A DNA stretch of 64,000 bases from contig JACRPL010000009.1 of NCBI GenBank assembly GCA_016223245.1, positions 21,825 to 85,824 of the forward strand, written 5' to 3'. This document shows, piece by piece, positions 9,433 to 17,363 of the stretch. Both the position numbers and the translations under genes were made by a program. Source of the DNA: Candidatus Saganbacteria bacterium (GTDB lineage: Bacteria; Margulisbacteria; WOR-1; XYC2-FULL-46-14; XYC2-FULL-37-10). How positions within the stretch are numbered: position 1 is the first letter of the stretch; each line of letters opens with the position of its first letter. A model generated the notes under the pieces. That model was given only the letters and a program-made list of their open reading frames with translations, was not told the origin of the DNA and searched no databases.

Positions 9433-10146
9433 ATGGAGATCGATACGCAGATTCGCGATGCGCAGCTGAAGTTGCTGCGTTCCTTTGCCAAAACGTCAAA
9501 AACCTTCGCGCTGGCTGGCGGGACAGCTTTAGAATTGTTTTATCTCAAGCATAGATTCTCTCGCGACCTGGATTTTTTCTCACCAAAATACGGACTAAAA
9601 GAGATCGACGAAATAATTGCCGAATTCAGCAAAACTGTCGGCTCGCGGGTAAAGCTTGAAAATGATTTTGCCGCAGCCGGCCGGGCAAGAGTCCGTTTTT
9701 ATACTGTTAAAATAAAGGGAACGGCGGTCCCGTTAAAAATAGATTTTGTAGAAGACGTATTGTTTTCCAAACCGCAGATCGAACTCTTTAAAAAAGTCCC
9801 AGTTTATGCCGTAAAAGAGATATATTTCCAAAAAGTTGTCGCTTTAACGGGAACGAGGCTTTTGGCCGATGAAATAGGGAGGGAAGCTGTTGCCGGCAGG
9901 ATGGAAGCAAGGGATGTTTTTGATATTTATTACCTTTCAAAAAATATCCTCCCCTTGCATAAATTCTTAAGAAAGCTGTATAAAAATTACCAGAGAGGAA
10001 TGATCCAATGGTTCCGCAGTTATTCGAGGCAGGAAACTAAGCTGGGTGTTTTGGATCTTGCGATTTATGACAAGCATTTTGATGCCGCGAAGATGATCGA
10101 TTATTTAGATAAAGAGATCAGGTCGTTCATGGCGGAGGTAGTATAA
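9433..10146 (+). CDS. AbiEii/AbiGii-like nucleotidyltransferase, putative toxin
   Basis: 237 residues of the minimal nucleotidyltransferase fold. LAGGTALELFYLKHRFSRDL carries the Gly-Gly helix, and the DLDFF motif supplies two acidic metal ligands. DFVEDVLF gives the third acidic strand. The C-terminal half is helical and contains the GRMEARDVFDIYYLSK block typical of AbiEii-type proteins, which add nucleotides to tRNA acceptor ends and arrest growth. It is followed without any gap by an XRE regulator and driven by an operator-covered promoter, so a toxin-antitoxin or abortive-infection module is the best reading. The partner differs from the classical AbiEi antitoxin, so the mode of neutralisation is inference. 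Confidence 0.75.
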   Translation: MEIDTQIRDAQLKLLRSFAKTSKTFALAGGTALELFYLKHRFSRDLDFFSPKYGLKEIDEIIAEFSKTVGSRVKLENDFAAAGRARVRFYTVKIKGTAVPLKIDFVEDVLFSKPQIELFKKVPVYAVKEIYFQKVVALTGTRLLADEIGREAVAGRMEARDVFDIYYLSKNILPLHKFLRKLYKNYQRGMIQWFRSYSRQETKLGVLDLAIYDKHFDAAKMIDYLDKEIRSFMAEVV

Positions 10147-10644
10147 ATGAACATAAAAAAATATTTCTGGGGATTGAATCCGCAAGCGCTCAAAGAAATC
10201 GCCAAAATAATCAAGGATCCCGAGCATCCAAAATATGTTGAACGAATATTTGTTTTGCTCTCCAGATGCGATTCGCCGAAAGAATTATTTGCCCTGGTCG
10301 GCAAGGAACGATTTGTCAGAGCTTGGCCCAAAATACGGCAATATTGGATAAAGAAAAAACAGTCACCTGATTTTAGGGCGTGGTGGGAAACCGTTTATGA
10401 GCAATTGTCCGGAAAAACCCGGCCGTTAGGGAGATCTTCAGAAAACCTTATAAAGCTGGGGAAAATATTAAAAGACAAAAGGATAAGATTGGGCTGGAGC
10501 CAGTCAGACCTGGCGAGGCGTGCGGGGATGAAACAGCCGGATATTTCGGATATCGAGCTTGGGACAAAAAACATCACACTTGGGACTTTAATGCGATTGA
10601 GCAAGATCCTTGGGATTGATTCTTGGTCATGGGGGAATGAATAA
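10147..10644 (+). CDS. XRE-family regulator, putative antitoxin
   Basis: 165 residues. The last ~70 form an XRE helix-turn-helix: LGKILKDKRIRLGWSQSDLA, then RRAGMKQPDISDIELG and a closing helix. The N-terminal ~90 residues are a helical domain rich in Trp and basic residues (WPKIRQYWIKKK, FRAWWETVYEQ) that could hold the toxin. Its ATG is adjacent to the toxin stop codon, so the two are co-translated. The toxin-first order is the reverse of most pairs. It probably binds the palindrome over the promoter. The fusion of this N-terminal domain to an XRE domain is not one I can name. Confidence 0.72.
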   Translation: MNIKKYFWGLNPQALKEIAKIIKDPEHPKYVERIFVLLSRCDSPKELFALVGKERFVRAWPKIRQYWIKKKQSPDFRAWWETVYEQLSGKTRPLGRSSENLIKLGKILKDKRIRLGWSQSDLARRAGMKQPDISDIELGTKNITLGTLMRLSKILGIDSWSWGNE

Positions 10645-10742
10645 AATTCTGCGACGCGGCGGTCACACATGCAATAAACCTCGGTGAAGACAATATCGAT
10701 ATTAAGTCTATCAAGCAAAATCTGTTGTTCCCGAACACCTAG
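10641..10742 (+). pseudogene. Possible gene remnant (33 codons)
   Basis: Immediately after the XRE gene a third frame is open for 33 codons to TAG 10740-10742 and reads like natural protein: FCDAAVTHAINLGEDNID, then KSIKQNLLFPNT. It has no start codon or ribosome site. It resembles the tail of a lost gene, perhaps one that shared the operon, but I recognise no family. Confidence 0.3.
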
Positions 10743-10758
10743 ACAGCTTAATCTTTTC

Positions 10759-10787
10759 TTGACTTTATTTTTGCCCCATAATATACT
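10759..10787 (+). promoter_or_regulatory. Promoter TTGACT-N17-TATACT
   Basis: TTGACT (10759-10764) and TATACT (10782-10787) with a 17-base spacer. The predicted transcript start (about 10794) is only about four bases before the ATG at 10798. Confidence 0.7.
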
Positions 10788-10797
10788 AAATATTGTA

Positions 10798-11298
10798 ATG
10801 AGGTTCCCTTGTTTGGTTGCAATGGCGATCATGCTTATGGTCGCCAATCCATGTATTGCGGCCGCAGCGCCATCTATTGGTGCGCCCCCGCCGGCATTGT
10901 CTTTGCCAAACCTGCAAAATAAAACGGTGAATTTATCTGATTTCCGCGGAAAACCCACGATTTTGGCCTTCTTCGCGTCGTGGAGCAAATCCTGCAAACA
11001 TCAGATCAAGGCCTTAAATGAGATAATTAAAGAAAATAAAGCATCGGGTATCAATATTCTTGGGGTTTCTTTCGATAAGAATATCAATGACCTTGAGAGT
11101 TTTTCTTACGAGAACAAGATAGAATTCAGCCTGTTGCTTGACAGGAAGCTCAAGTCGATCGATAAATACGCTATCTTGATACTTCCAACAACCATCGTTA
11201 TTGGCAAAAATGGGCTCATAGCCGATATTTTCGTCGATTTTGATGAAAATGTCGATCAGGCTATCAGAAAGTTTGTATCTTTGGAAGTAAGTAAATAG
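10798..11298 (+). CDS. Thioredoxin-fold TlpA/AhpC-like protein lacking the first redox Cys
   Basis: 166 residues from ATG 10798, chosen because it begins an exact signal peptide (MRFPCLVAMAIMLMVANPCI, cleaved after AAAA near residue 24) and sits right after a strong promoter. The mature part is an extracytoplasmic thioredoxin-like domain: PALSLPNLQ, VNLSDFRGKPTILAFFASW, then SKSCKHQ and the cis-Pro loop LPTTIVIG. Family members have W-C-x-x-C; here the first Cys is Ser, leaving only the second Cys. It could act as a monothiol or peroxiredoxin-like protein but not as a normal CxxC disulfide reductase. It stands alone, with a hairpin after the stop. Confidence 0.8.
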   Translation: MRFPCLVAMAIMLMVANPCIAAAAPSIGAPPPALSLPNLQNKTVNLSDFRGKPTILAFFASWSKSCKHQIKALNEIIKENKASGINILGVSFDKNINDLESFSYENKIEFSLLLDRKLKSIDKYAILILPTTIVIGKNGLIADIFVDFDENVDQAIRKFVSLEVSK

Positions 11299-11348
11299 CC
11301 CTCATCCATCTTTTGCTTTTTTGAAAACTATAATGATGAGTGAGGGCT
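11297..11348. terminator. Hairpin between convergent genes
   Basis: AGCCCTCA (11297-11304) and TGAGGGCT (11341-11348) are perfect inverted repeats around a T-rich loop. The hairpin lies between the thioredoxin-fold gene and the convergent permease gene. There is no clean U-tract after the stem, so termination is likely but not certain. Confidence 0.4.
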
Positions 11349-11355
11349 TGGGGAC

Positions 11356-12549
11356 TCACTCATATCTCAAAGCAACCACAGGATCCAATCTCGCGGCCCT
11401 GACAGCTGGGTATACCCCAAAAAAAATACCTACAATCGCGGAAACAGTTGTCGCAAGGATTATTGCCCAATAGGCAATGACAAGAGTTCCCTTAATGAAA
11501 TACATTATTAAGAACGCGCCGGTTATTCCCAGCAATATCCCGATTATCCCACCGATAAAACTAATAAGCATTGATTCAACAAGGAACTGTAGAACTATAT
11601 TGCGGTTTTTAGCGCCAATGGCCTTTCTGATCCCTATCTCGCGAACTCTTTCGTTAACCGCCACAAGCATGATGTTCATGATCCCTATTCCGCCAACCAC
11701 AAGTGATATTGCGGCAATGCCAGCAACAAAACCGGTCAGAGCATTAAGGATCCCATCTACAATATTTAATAATCCTTTTGATGTAATGAACCTAAAATCA
11801 TCGTTTCCAAGACGTTTTATAAAAGCTAGCCTGACTTTTTCTTGGACTTCGTCCAATTTCTTTATATCTTTTGGAAAAATATTGAACCTCAAAATGTTAT
11901 TCGTTCCCATCATATTTTGAGCGGTAGTTATCGGAACAATTACTCGCCTATCCATATCCATAGGGCCAATACTTCCGACCGCGTAGGTGATCCCTATTAT
12001 CAAGTAGTTATTCCCGCGGATCTTTATTTTTTCGCCAAGAGGTGTTGCTTCTCCGAATATTTGCCTCGCGATCTTTGGACCTATCAATGCCACTTTTCGC
12101 CTGGAATCTACTTCGGCCCAAGTAAAATATCTCCCCGATTGGATCTTCCTGCTCATGAGTTCCGATACGTTCGGGGTCGTTCCAAGGATGAGGGGCGCTT
12201 TATATTTTTTCTTCCCGTAGTATATGTCGCCCGATGCGGGATTAAAAGGCACTATATCTTTTATTTCCGGGATCCTGCTTTTTAAATAATTTATATCGGA
12301 ATACAGGAATTTTGGATTTGGGGGTGATGCATTGTCTTTGCCGGCTGTTATAATAAATGAATCATACCCCGCGCCAAGATTTTGAATCTGGTCTGTTATA
12401 TACGATTTTGCCCCTTCGCCGATCGTGACTAAAGTAATGACCGAGAATATTCCAATTACAACGCCTAACATCGTAAGAAACGACCTGACTTTATTTGATG
12501 CAAGAGCTCTGAGTGCTTGCTTTAAGCTCTCATAAATGAAGAAGGTCAT
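11356..12549 (-). CDS. MacB-type ABC export permease (second of two)
   Basis: 397 residues. N-terminal transmembrane helix after ALRALASNKVRSFLTMLGVV, a large periplasmic MacB_PCD domain (~45-250) and a C-terminal FtsX domain with three helices (~270-390) including the VGGIGIMNIMLVAVNERVRE and IGIRKAIGAK segments that couple to the ATPase. Lacks its own ATP-binding domain, unlike E. coli MacB. It is the last gene of a five-gene minus-strand operon and shares the same architecture with the permease upstream (12715-13905). The two may form a heterodimer or serve alternative substrates. Substrate unknown; the family exports peptides, lipoproteins or drugs. Confidence 0.87.
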   Translation of the reverse strand: MTFFIYESLKQALRALASNKVRSFLTMLGVVIGIFSVITLVTIGEGAKSYITDQIQNLGAGYDSFIITAGKDNASPPNPKFLYSDINYLKSRIPEIKDIVPFNPASGDIYYGKKKYKAPLILGTTPNVSELMSRKIQSGRYFTWAEVDSRRKVALIGPKIARQIFGEATPLGEKIKIRGNNYLIIGITYAVGSIGPMDMDRRVIVPITTAQNMMGTNNILRFNIFPKDIKKLDEVQEKVRLAFIKRLGNDDFRFITSKGLLNIVDGILNALTGFVAGIAAISLVVGGIGIMNIMLVAVNERVREIGIRKAIGAKNRNIVLQFLVESMLISFIGGIIGILLGITGAFLIMYFIKGTLVIAYWAIILATTVSAIVGIFFGVYPAVRAARLDPVVALRYE

Positions 12550-12552
12550 TGG

Positions 12553-12702
12553 CCCTCACCCCTTTTATTCCCCTCTCCCAGGGGGAGAGGGGAAAGCATG
12601 CTTTTTAACTTAATAAATAAAATATTCTCATCTAATTATTTCCAATTATATTAATAATTTTCTCATCCCTCTCCCTCCGGGAGAGGGATAATAGGGTGAG
12701 GG
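12553..12702. repeat. Family B inverted-repeat element between the two permease genes
   Basis: Outer arms CCCTCACCC (12553-12561) and GGGTGAGGG (12694-12702) enclose two separate hairpins, CCCCTCTCCC/GGGAGAGGGG near 12570-12592 and CCCTCTCCC/GGGAGAGGG near 12667-12687. The space holds no gene. Related elements lie at 28364, 39257 and 49846. Confidence 0.8.
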
Positions 12703-12714
12703 TCATTATCTCAC

Positions 12715-13905
12715 TCATGCTTCATGCCTCAAAGCCTCTACAGGATCAAGTCTAGCCGCCATCATCGCGGGGTATACTCCAAAAAATATGCCGACAAGCA
12801 GGGCTCCAAAACATGCTATAAGCCCCGCTCCATAAGCTATAACGGCCTGAAGGCGAAGTGCGCTCATTATTCCCCATGAAGCAAGAGTTCCAAGGCTCAC
12901 GCCAATTAACGCACCTGTCATTGTAATTATTATCGATTCTATAAGAAATTGCAGGAAGATGTCGTTTTGTTTGGCGCCGATCGCTTTTCTTATGCCTATT
13001 TCTCGCGTTCGTTCAGTTACCGACACGAGCATTATATTCATGATCCCAATTCCGCCAACAAGAAGGGATATTCCGGCGATAGCGCTTATGATCCCGGTTA
13101 GCGCATTTAAGACGTTGTTGTATATATCTATAACTCCCGCCTGGGTATGCGCATGGAAATCAATTCTTTTGTGCCGCGCAAACAATATCTTGTTTACATC
13201 TTTTATCGCGGGCAGGATATCTTTTTCCGAATTGAAGACCAGAAATATTTCCCAGATCTTTGAGATCCCAAGCGTTGATTCGGAGAGAGTTGTTGGGATG
13301 AGTGCCATGTCATCCATATCAAACGTCATCATGGCTCCTTTTTCTTCGAGAACTCCTACTACAATAAAACCTATTCCATTGATCTTTATTCTTTCATTGA
13401 TCGGGGTCGATCCGCCAAATAATTTTCTGGCTATAGTTTTGCCAATGACCACGTATGGTTTTCTTCCGTTTTCGTCAGCCTTAGAAAAAAATCTGCCTTC
13501 GGTTGCTTTCTGCTTGTAGGCAAAGGGATAATCGGCGGAGACCCCCATTGTGAAAGACGGCGTATATTCTTTTTTCCCGTATTTTATTTTTCCGCGCCCG
13601 ACGAACTCCGGCATCAGATAATCCAAATTCTTAAGTTTTTCGCGAAGTGCTATCGAATCTTGATATGTTATGGAAAGGGTGGGCACGCCCATATCCCCAT
13701 CGCCGGGATGTATCATCAAAGTGTTTGCCCCGACACCCCAGCCACTTATTTGGGAGAGGATATAGCTTTTTGCACCTTCACCCATAGATACTAACGTTAT
13801 AACTGTTGCGACGCCGATTATGACCCCTAGAGTAGTTAAGATCGATCGAAGCTTGTTTGAAAGGAGTGAAAATACCGCAAGCTTAAATGGTTCGGCAAGG
13901 TTCAT
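12715..13905 (-). CDS. MacB-type ABC export permease (first of two)
   Basis: 396 residues with the same order as its neighbour: one N-terminal membrane helix (LSNKLRSILTTLGVIIGVAT), a MacB_PCD periplasmic domain, and three C-terminal FtsX helices preceded by ISLLVGGIGIMNIMLVSVTE and IGIRKAIGAKQND. It overlaps the ATPase stop by four bases, so translation is coupled. The membrane part of a MacAB-TolC-like exporter powered by the ATPase at 13902-14597. The neighbouring paralogue clearly arose by duplication of the same type of gene, but the two are well diverged in the periplasmic domain. Confidence 0.88.
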   Translation of the reverse strand: MNLAEPFKLAVFSLLSNKLRSILTTLGVIIGVATVITLVSMGEGAKSYILSQISGWGVGANTLMIHPGDGDMGVPTLSITYQDSIALREKLKNLDYLMPEFVGRGKIKYGKKEYTPSFTMGVSADYPFAYKQKATEGRFFSKADENGRKPYVVIGKTIARKLFGGSTPINERIKINGIGFIVVGVLEEKGAMMTFDMDDMALIPTTLSESTLGISKIWEIFLVFNSEKDILPAIKDVNKILFARHKRIDFHAHTQAGVIDIYNNVLNALTGIISAIAGISLLVGGIGIMNIMLVSVTERTREIGIRKAIGAKQNDIFLQFLIESIIITMTGALIGVSLGTLASWGIMSALRLQAVIAYGAGLIACFGALLVGIFFGVYPAMMAARLDPVEALRHEA

Positions 13906-14597
13906 TTTCTTACTTGCTCATCAGATATAACCAAGCCGTCCTTTAATCTTAATATCCTTTTGCTGTGGTCGGCTATTTCCTGGTCGTGGGTGACGATGAT
14001 AAGAGTGATCCCCCTGCCGTTTAATTCAGAAAAAAGATCGATAATTTCTTCTCCGCTCTTGGAATCGAGGTTTCCCGTCGGTTCATCGGCCAATACTATT
14101 GAGGGGTTGTTTATCAGTGCGCGCGCAATAGCTACCCTTTGGCTTTGGCCGCCGGATAATTCCGTTGGCTTATGTTCTGCCCTGTCTTTAAGGCCTACAA
14201 TTTGGAGAAGGTCGAGAGCCTTTTTCCTTCTTTCGTCAAAACCTACTCCCGCATAAATGAGCGGGAGCTCGACATTTTCGATCGCGTTGAGCTTTGGCAG
14301 GAGGTTGAACGTCTGGAAAACAAATCCCACTTTTTTATTTCGTATTTCCGCCAAATTATTGTCGTTCAATTCGTCGATATTAACGCCATCTAAAAGAACA
14401 TGGCCAGAAGTTGGCTTGTCCAGGCATCCTAAAATATGCATAAGGGTCGATTTTCCGCATCCGGAAGGGCCCATTATCGACAAAAACTCGCCTTTTGAGA
14501 CAGTAAGGCTTATCCCTTTAAGCGCTTGGACCTCCACCGCGCCCATGCGGTATATCTTCTTTACTTCGTTTACGCGTACGACCGCGTTATTGTTCAA
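13902..14597 (-). CDS. ABC transporter ATPase, LolD/MacB type
   Basis: 231 residues, a complete nucleotide-binding domain. Walker A GPSGCGKST (about 43-51), Q-loop FQTFNLLPKL, signature LSGGQSQRVAIARAL, Walker B IVLADEPTGNLD and the H-loop IVTHDQEI are all intact. The MacB/LolD subfamily is recognisable from ADEPTGNLDSKSGEEI. It energises the two FtsX-domain permeases encoded downstream, with the adaptor and outer-membrane channel genes upstream. Its start overlaps the adaptor gene by 11 bases. Confidence 0.93.
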   Translation of the reverse strand: MNNNAVVRVNEVKKIYRMGAVEVQALKGISLTVSKGEFLSIMGPSGCGKSTLMHILGCLDKPTSGHVLLDGVNIDELNDNNLAEIRNKKVGFVFQTFNLLPKLNAIENVELPLIYAGVGFDERRKKALDLLQIVGLKDRAEHKPTELSGGQSQRVAIARALINNPSIVLADEPTGNLDSKSGEEIIDLFSELNGRGITLIIVTHDQEIADHSKRILRLKDGLVISDEQVRK

Positions 14598-15468
14598 TTT
14601 TTACCCTGCCTTTGTTCTTTAGCTTTGAGATATTTGTAATTGCAATGGCATCTCCATGCGTCAATCCGGATATTGCTTCGACACTGCCAAAGGACCGGAT
14701 CCCGACATCGATCTTTTTTTCGTAAACCCTGTTTTCTTTTACGGCAAAAACGTAGGTTGAATCATCCCGGCTTACAAGCGCTTCGCGCGGCACAAGCAAT
14801 GCTTCCATGCTTGTTTTGGTAACAATATCGACGTTGACCGACATATTCACTTTTAAGTCCTTATGGTCGCCCAAAAACTTTATTTTGCATGGGAATACAT
14901 AAGATTCTTCATCGAGCTTGATCCTTCCTCCGACTTTCCTTAATTCGGCGAGAGGCGATATCCAATATATTTCACCTTCAAAAACTTTATCGGGATAAAC
15001 ATCCGTTGTTATTTTTACTTTTTCGCCGACTTTGACGCTGCCGATATCGATCTCGTCTATTTGCGCTTCGACCCACGATTTATCATAGTTTACAACTACT
15101 ATCGCAGGAGACCCGGGGACAACTGTTTCGCCTTCAAGAAAATTTATTTTTGCGACTATGCCGTTGTTCGGGGCGACAAGCCTTGTTGTATCGTCAAATT
15201 CCGCAAGGGTCATGCCCGAAAATACGCGGCTTCCTTCTTTGACATACAAAGATACTATTTTCCCCCCAAGTTTTGGCCCAAGATCGTAAACCGGGGCATC
15301 TACAACGCCGCTTGCGGAAACTACCGATTCGATAGGGCCTATGGCAATGACCGCAGTCTTGATAGGAACAATATCCCGGTTCCACCATCTGATAAATATA
15401 AAGCCGGAGACCAGCGTAATTACGATCGCTGCAATGATCCATGGCCTCCCCAAATTTTGGATTTTCAT
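14587..15468 (-). CDS. Periplasmic adaptor (membrane fusion protein), MacA/HlyD type
   Basis: 293 residues. One N-terminal membrane anchor (residues about 10-28) is followed by a split lipoyl/barrel-sandwich half (GGKIVSLYVKEGSRVFSGM ... GIVAKINFLEGETVVPGSPA), a beta-barrel domain and a membrane-proximal domain ending in VSRDDSTYVFAV and SGLTHGDAI. The alpha-helical hairpin that normally separates the lipoyl halves is nearly absent, so this is a short adaptor. It bridges the permease and the TolC-like channel across the periplasm. Overlaps the channel gene stop by four bases. Confidence 0.86.
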   Translation of the reverse strand: MKIQNLGRPWIIAAIVITLVSGFIFIRWWNRDIVPIKTAVIAIGPIESVVSASGVVDAPVYDLGPKLGGKIVSLYVKEGSRVFSGMTLAEFDDTTRLVAPNNGIVAKINFLEGETVVPGSPAIVVVNYDKSWVEAQIDEIDIGSVKVGEKVKITTDVYPDKVFEGEIYWISPLAELRKVGGRIKLDEESYVFPCKIKFLGDHKDLKVNMSVNVDIVTKTSMEALLVPREALVSRDDSTYVFAVKENRVYEKKIDVGIRSFGSVEAISGLTHGDAIAITNISKLKNKGRVKIEQ

Positions 15469-16802
15469 AAAACCTCCGTTCCTAATATTTTATTTAATTT
15501 TGCCCTGTCGATCTCAAGGTCAAAAGTCGCCTTAAGATAATTTGTCTTAGCTTGTGTAAGAGCTACTTGCGCGTCCAAAACTTCTAGATTTGTTCCAACG
15601 CCCGATGTGTATCGGAAGTTCGACAATTTATAGTTCTCTTCGGCGTAGTCGACCGCTTTCTTGGCAGAAACTATAAGCTCCATATCGCTTTTTAGGTTTA
15701 AATATGCGGATCTGACCTCAAGGGCGATCCCGTTCTTTATCTGTTCTTCGGAGGCTTTCTGCGAATCCAAATTAGCGGCGGCTTCACGGATCCTATTTTG
15801 CAGTCCTAATCCGTCAAACAAGGTCCACGATGCCGCTCCAACGATTTGCCATGACCTAACGTCGGTCGTAAATGTCGGATAATCGGTTATTCGGTTCGCT
15901 GAATTTCCCGATAAAAAGACTGTCGGCAGATATCCGGTTTGTGCAGCTTGAAGGGTTGATTCCGCAATATCTTTTGAAAATAAGAACTGTTTATATTCTG
16001 GCTTGTTGACAAACCCTGCCTTTAATAATGAATTATAATCGGGGATATTCCCGGTGAAGGCCAAAGTATCCTCCGTAAGCTCGATCGTTTCGTCCAAACT
16101 CTTGCCCAATACATTGTTGAAAGAGGCTTTTGCTACCTCATAGGTGTTCTTTGCTTTTGTAAGGGCTGCCTCCGCATTTGCAAGCTGGACCTCGGATCGC
16201 AAAGTGTCTGTCCTCGTTGCGGAGCCGGTGCTAAGCATGGTTTTTACCTGGTCCAAATGCGACCTCGCCATAGTAAGCGAATCTTCCGATAGCGCTACAA
16301 GTTTTTTCGCGGATATTATGCCGTAATAAGCGACAGTTACATCATATGAAGTTGCTTGTATTGTCTTTTTTAACTCTTCATTCGAGATATCAGCATTCCT
16401 TTGGGCGATCTTATAGCCCGGGAAAAGGGCAGGGACAAAAATAGGCTGGGACAGAGCTACCGATATCGCTTTTGTTTGGGCCGTTGCATCGGTGCCGAAC
16501 GACAAAGTTTGGGTTACGGCGCCTGTAGATGTCTGCGATGTTATTTGCGCTGTTGCGGGCTGTGAATAGTCCCGGCTAATGTTGCCGTCGATCTTTAACG
16601 TCGGGAAAAATGCGCCTACCGCTTGTGCCAATTTTGCTTTCGCGGCTTCGTTCTTCTTGTCCATTGCAATTACGGCAGGATTGTTTTTTAGGGCTATATT
16701 TATGCTTTCTTTAAGGGTTAAGCCGTTGACGGCAAGACACAAGATACAAGATACAAGATACAAAGAAATAACAAATTTCACACCAAAACGAACCTTATCC
16801 AT
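15465..16802 (-). CDS. TolC-family outer membrane efflux channel
   Basis: 445 residues with a signal-peptide-like N-terminus (FVISLYLVSCILCLAVNGLT) followed by two repeats of the outer-membrane efflux protein domain: LKESINIALKNNPAVIAMDK, then LDQVKTMLSTGSATRTDTLR, and later RSAYLNLKSDMELIVSAKKA with RYTSGVGTNLEVLDAQVALT. Length and periodic heptads fit TolC relatives. It is the first gene of the export operon, which implies an outer membrane in this organism. A TAAAAT box ends about seven bases before the ATG and there is no ribosome site, suggesting a leaderless message. Confidence 0.9.
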   Translation of the reverse strand: MDKVRFGVKFVISLYLVSCILCLAVNGLTLKESINIALKNNPAVIAMDKKNEAAKAKLAQAVGAFFPTLKIDGNISRDYSQPATAQITSQTSTGAVTQTLSFGTDATAQTKAISVALSQPIFVPALFPGYKIAQRNADISNEELKKTIQATSYDVTVAYYGIISAKKLVALSEDSLTMARSHLDQVKTMLSTGSATRTDTLRSEVQLANAEAALTKAKNTYEVAKASFNNVLGKSLDETIELTEDTLAFTGNIPDYNSLLKAGFVNKPEYKQFLFSKDIAESTLQAAQTGYLPTVFLSGNSANRITDYPTFTTDVRSWQIVGAASWTLFDGLGLQNRIREAAANLDSQKASEEQIKNGIALEVRSAYLNLKSDMELIVSAKKAVDYAEENYKLSNFRYTSGVGTNLEVLDAQVALTQAKTNYLKATFDLEIDRAKLNKILGTEVL

Positions 16803-16925
16803 ATTGATTATTTTACATCAAAAAATCATGAAATTCACTCGAATTATTATCAATAGAAGCTTATATGAAATCAAATGGATGGGAAATGGTTTATTTATAA
16901 AATTATATCTCCAAGAAGATGAATA

Positions 16926-17006
16926 TTATCGATGGCCAAAAGAATAGCTGATGCCAATCGAAATCAACGCTAAAATAATAGCTACAGTTGCCAATATCTG
17001 TGTCAT
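16926..17006 (-). CDS. 26-residue single-span membrane peptide
   Basis: ATG at 17006 follows GGAAGGAG at ideal spacing and encodes 26 residues forming one hydrophobic helix with a short SYSFGHR tail. Its start overlaps the stop of the 32-residue peptide upstream (ATGA). It resembles the tiny auxiliary subunits found in transport or respiratory complexes, such as KdpF, only in size and hydrophobicity. No family is claimed. Confidence 0.55.
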   Translation of the reverse strand: MTQILATVAIILALISIGISYSFGHR

Positions 17007-17101
17007 TTCAATCTCCTTCCGTATAAAAACAAAAAAATAATAAGCAAACTGGTTATTATCGCGGCAAAATAATATGTATTCGCAAAGTTCCATTCGATCA
17101 T
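17003..17101 (-). CDS. 32-residue single-span membrane peptide
   Basis: ATG at 17101, preceded by GGAGG eight bases upstream, encodes 32 residues: a polar start MIEWNFANTY, one membrane helix and a basic end GRRLK, so the C-terminus should face the cytoplasm. The stop is directly overlapped by the next start. Strong ribosome sites in front of both tiny frames make translation likely. Confidence 0.55.
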   Translation of the reverse strand: MIEWNFANTYYFAAIITSLLIIFLFLYGRRLK

Positions 17102-17272
17102 TTAATTGTCCTCCAAAAGGAACAAAGACCATCTAAGAGTCGCCCAAGTCATGAGTAATCCGGTGAAAACAAAAGTCAGTAATTCAACAAGTGATGATGG
17201 TTTTGTGAAAAAAGGAGAAATTATGCCCGCCGTAAACCATGCAGCGGAAACCATATTTGCAAAATCCGACAA
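17102..17272 (-). CDS. Small membrane protein, first gene of the tiny-peptide operon; start unclear
   Basis: The frame ending at TAA 17102-17104 encodes SAAWFTAGIISPFFTKPSS followed by a second hydrophobic segment, two membrane spans in all. In the same frame an upstream ATG at 17305 begins a typical start (MKKLKAI) but is cut by TAA at its eighth codon. Translation could instead begin at TTG 17272 (about 56 residues) or ATG 17254 (50 residues), neither with a good ribosome site. So it is either a gene with a nonsense mutation or one starting late. A good promoter lies directly upstream and the next ATG follows the stop immediately. Confidence 0.45.
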   Translation of the reverse strand: MSDFANMVSAAWFTAGIISPFFTKPSSLVELLTFVFTGLLMTWATLRWSLFLLEDN

Positions 17273-17312
17273 AGCCTTTAATTATATTGCTTTTAGCTTT
17301 TTCATTCAGCTA

Positions 17313-17342
17313 ATATTAGCACTCATAAAAATAGGGTGTCAA
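17313..17342 (-). promoter_or_regulatory. Promoter TTGACA-N18-TAATAT for the tiny-peptide operon
   Basis: On the minus strand TTGACA (17342-17337) and TAATAT (17318-17313), spacer 18. The predicted start of transcription is close to the ATG at 17305. Confidence 0.65.
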
Positions 17343-17363
17343 GCGAAATCAATAAGAGCTGGG

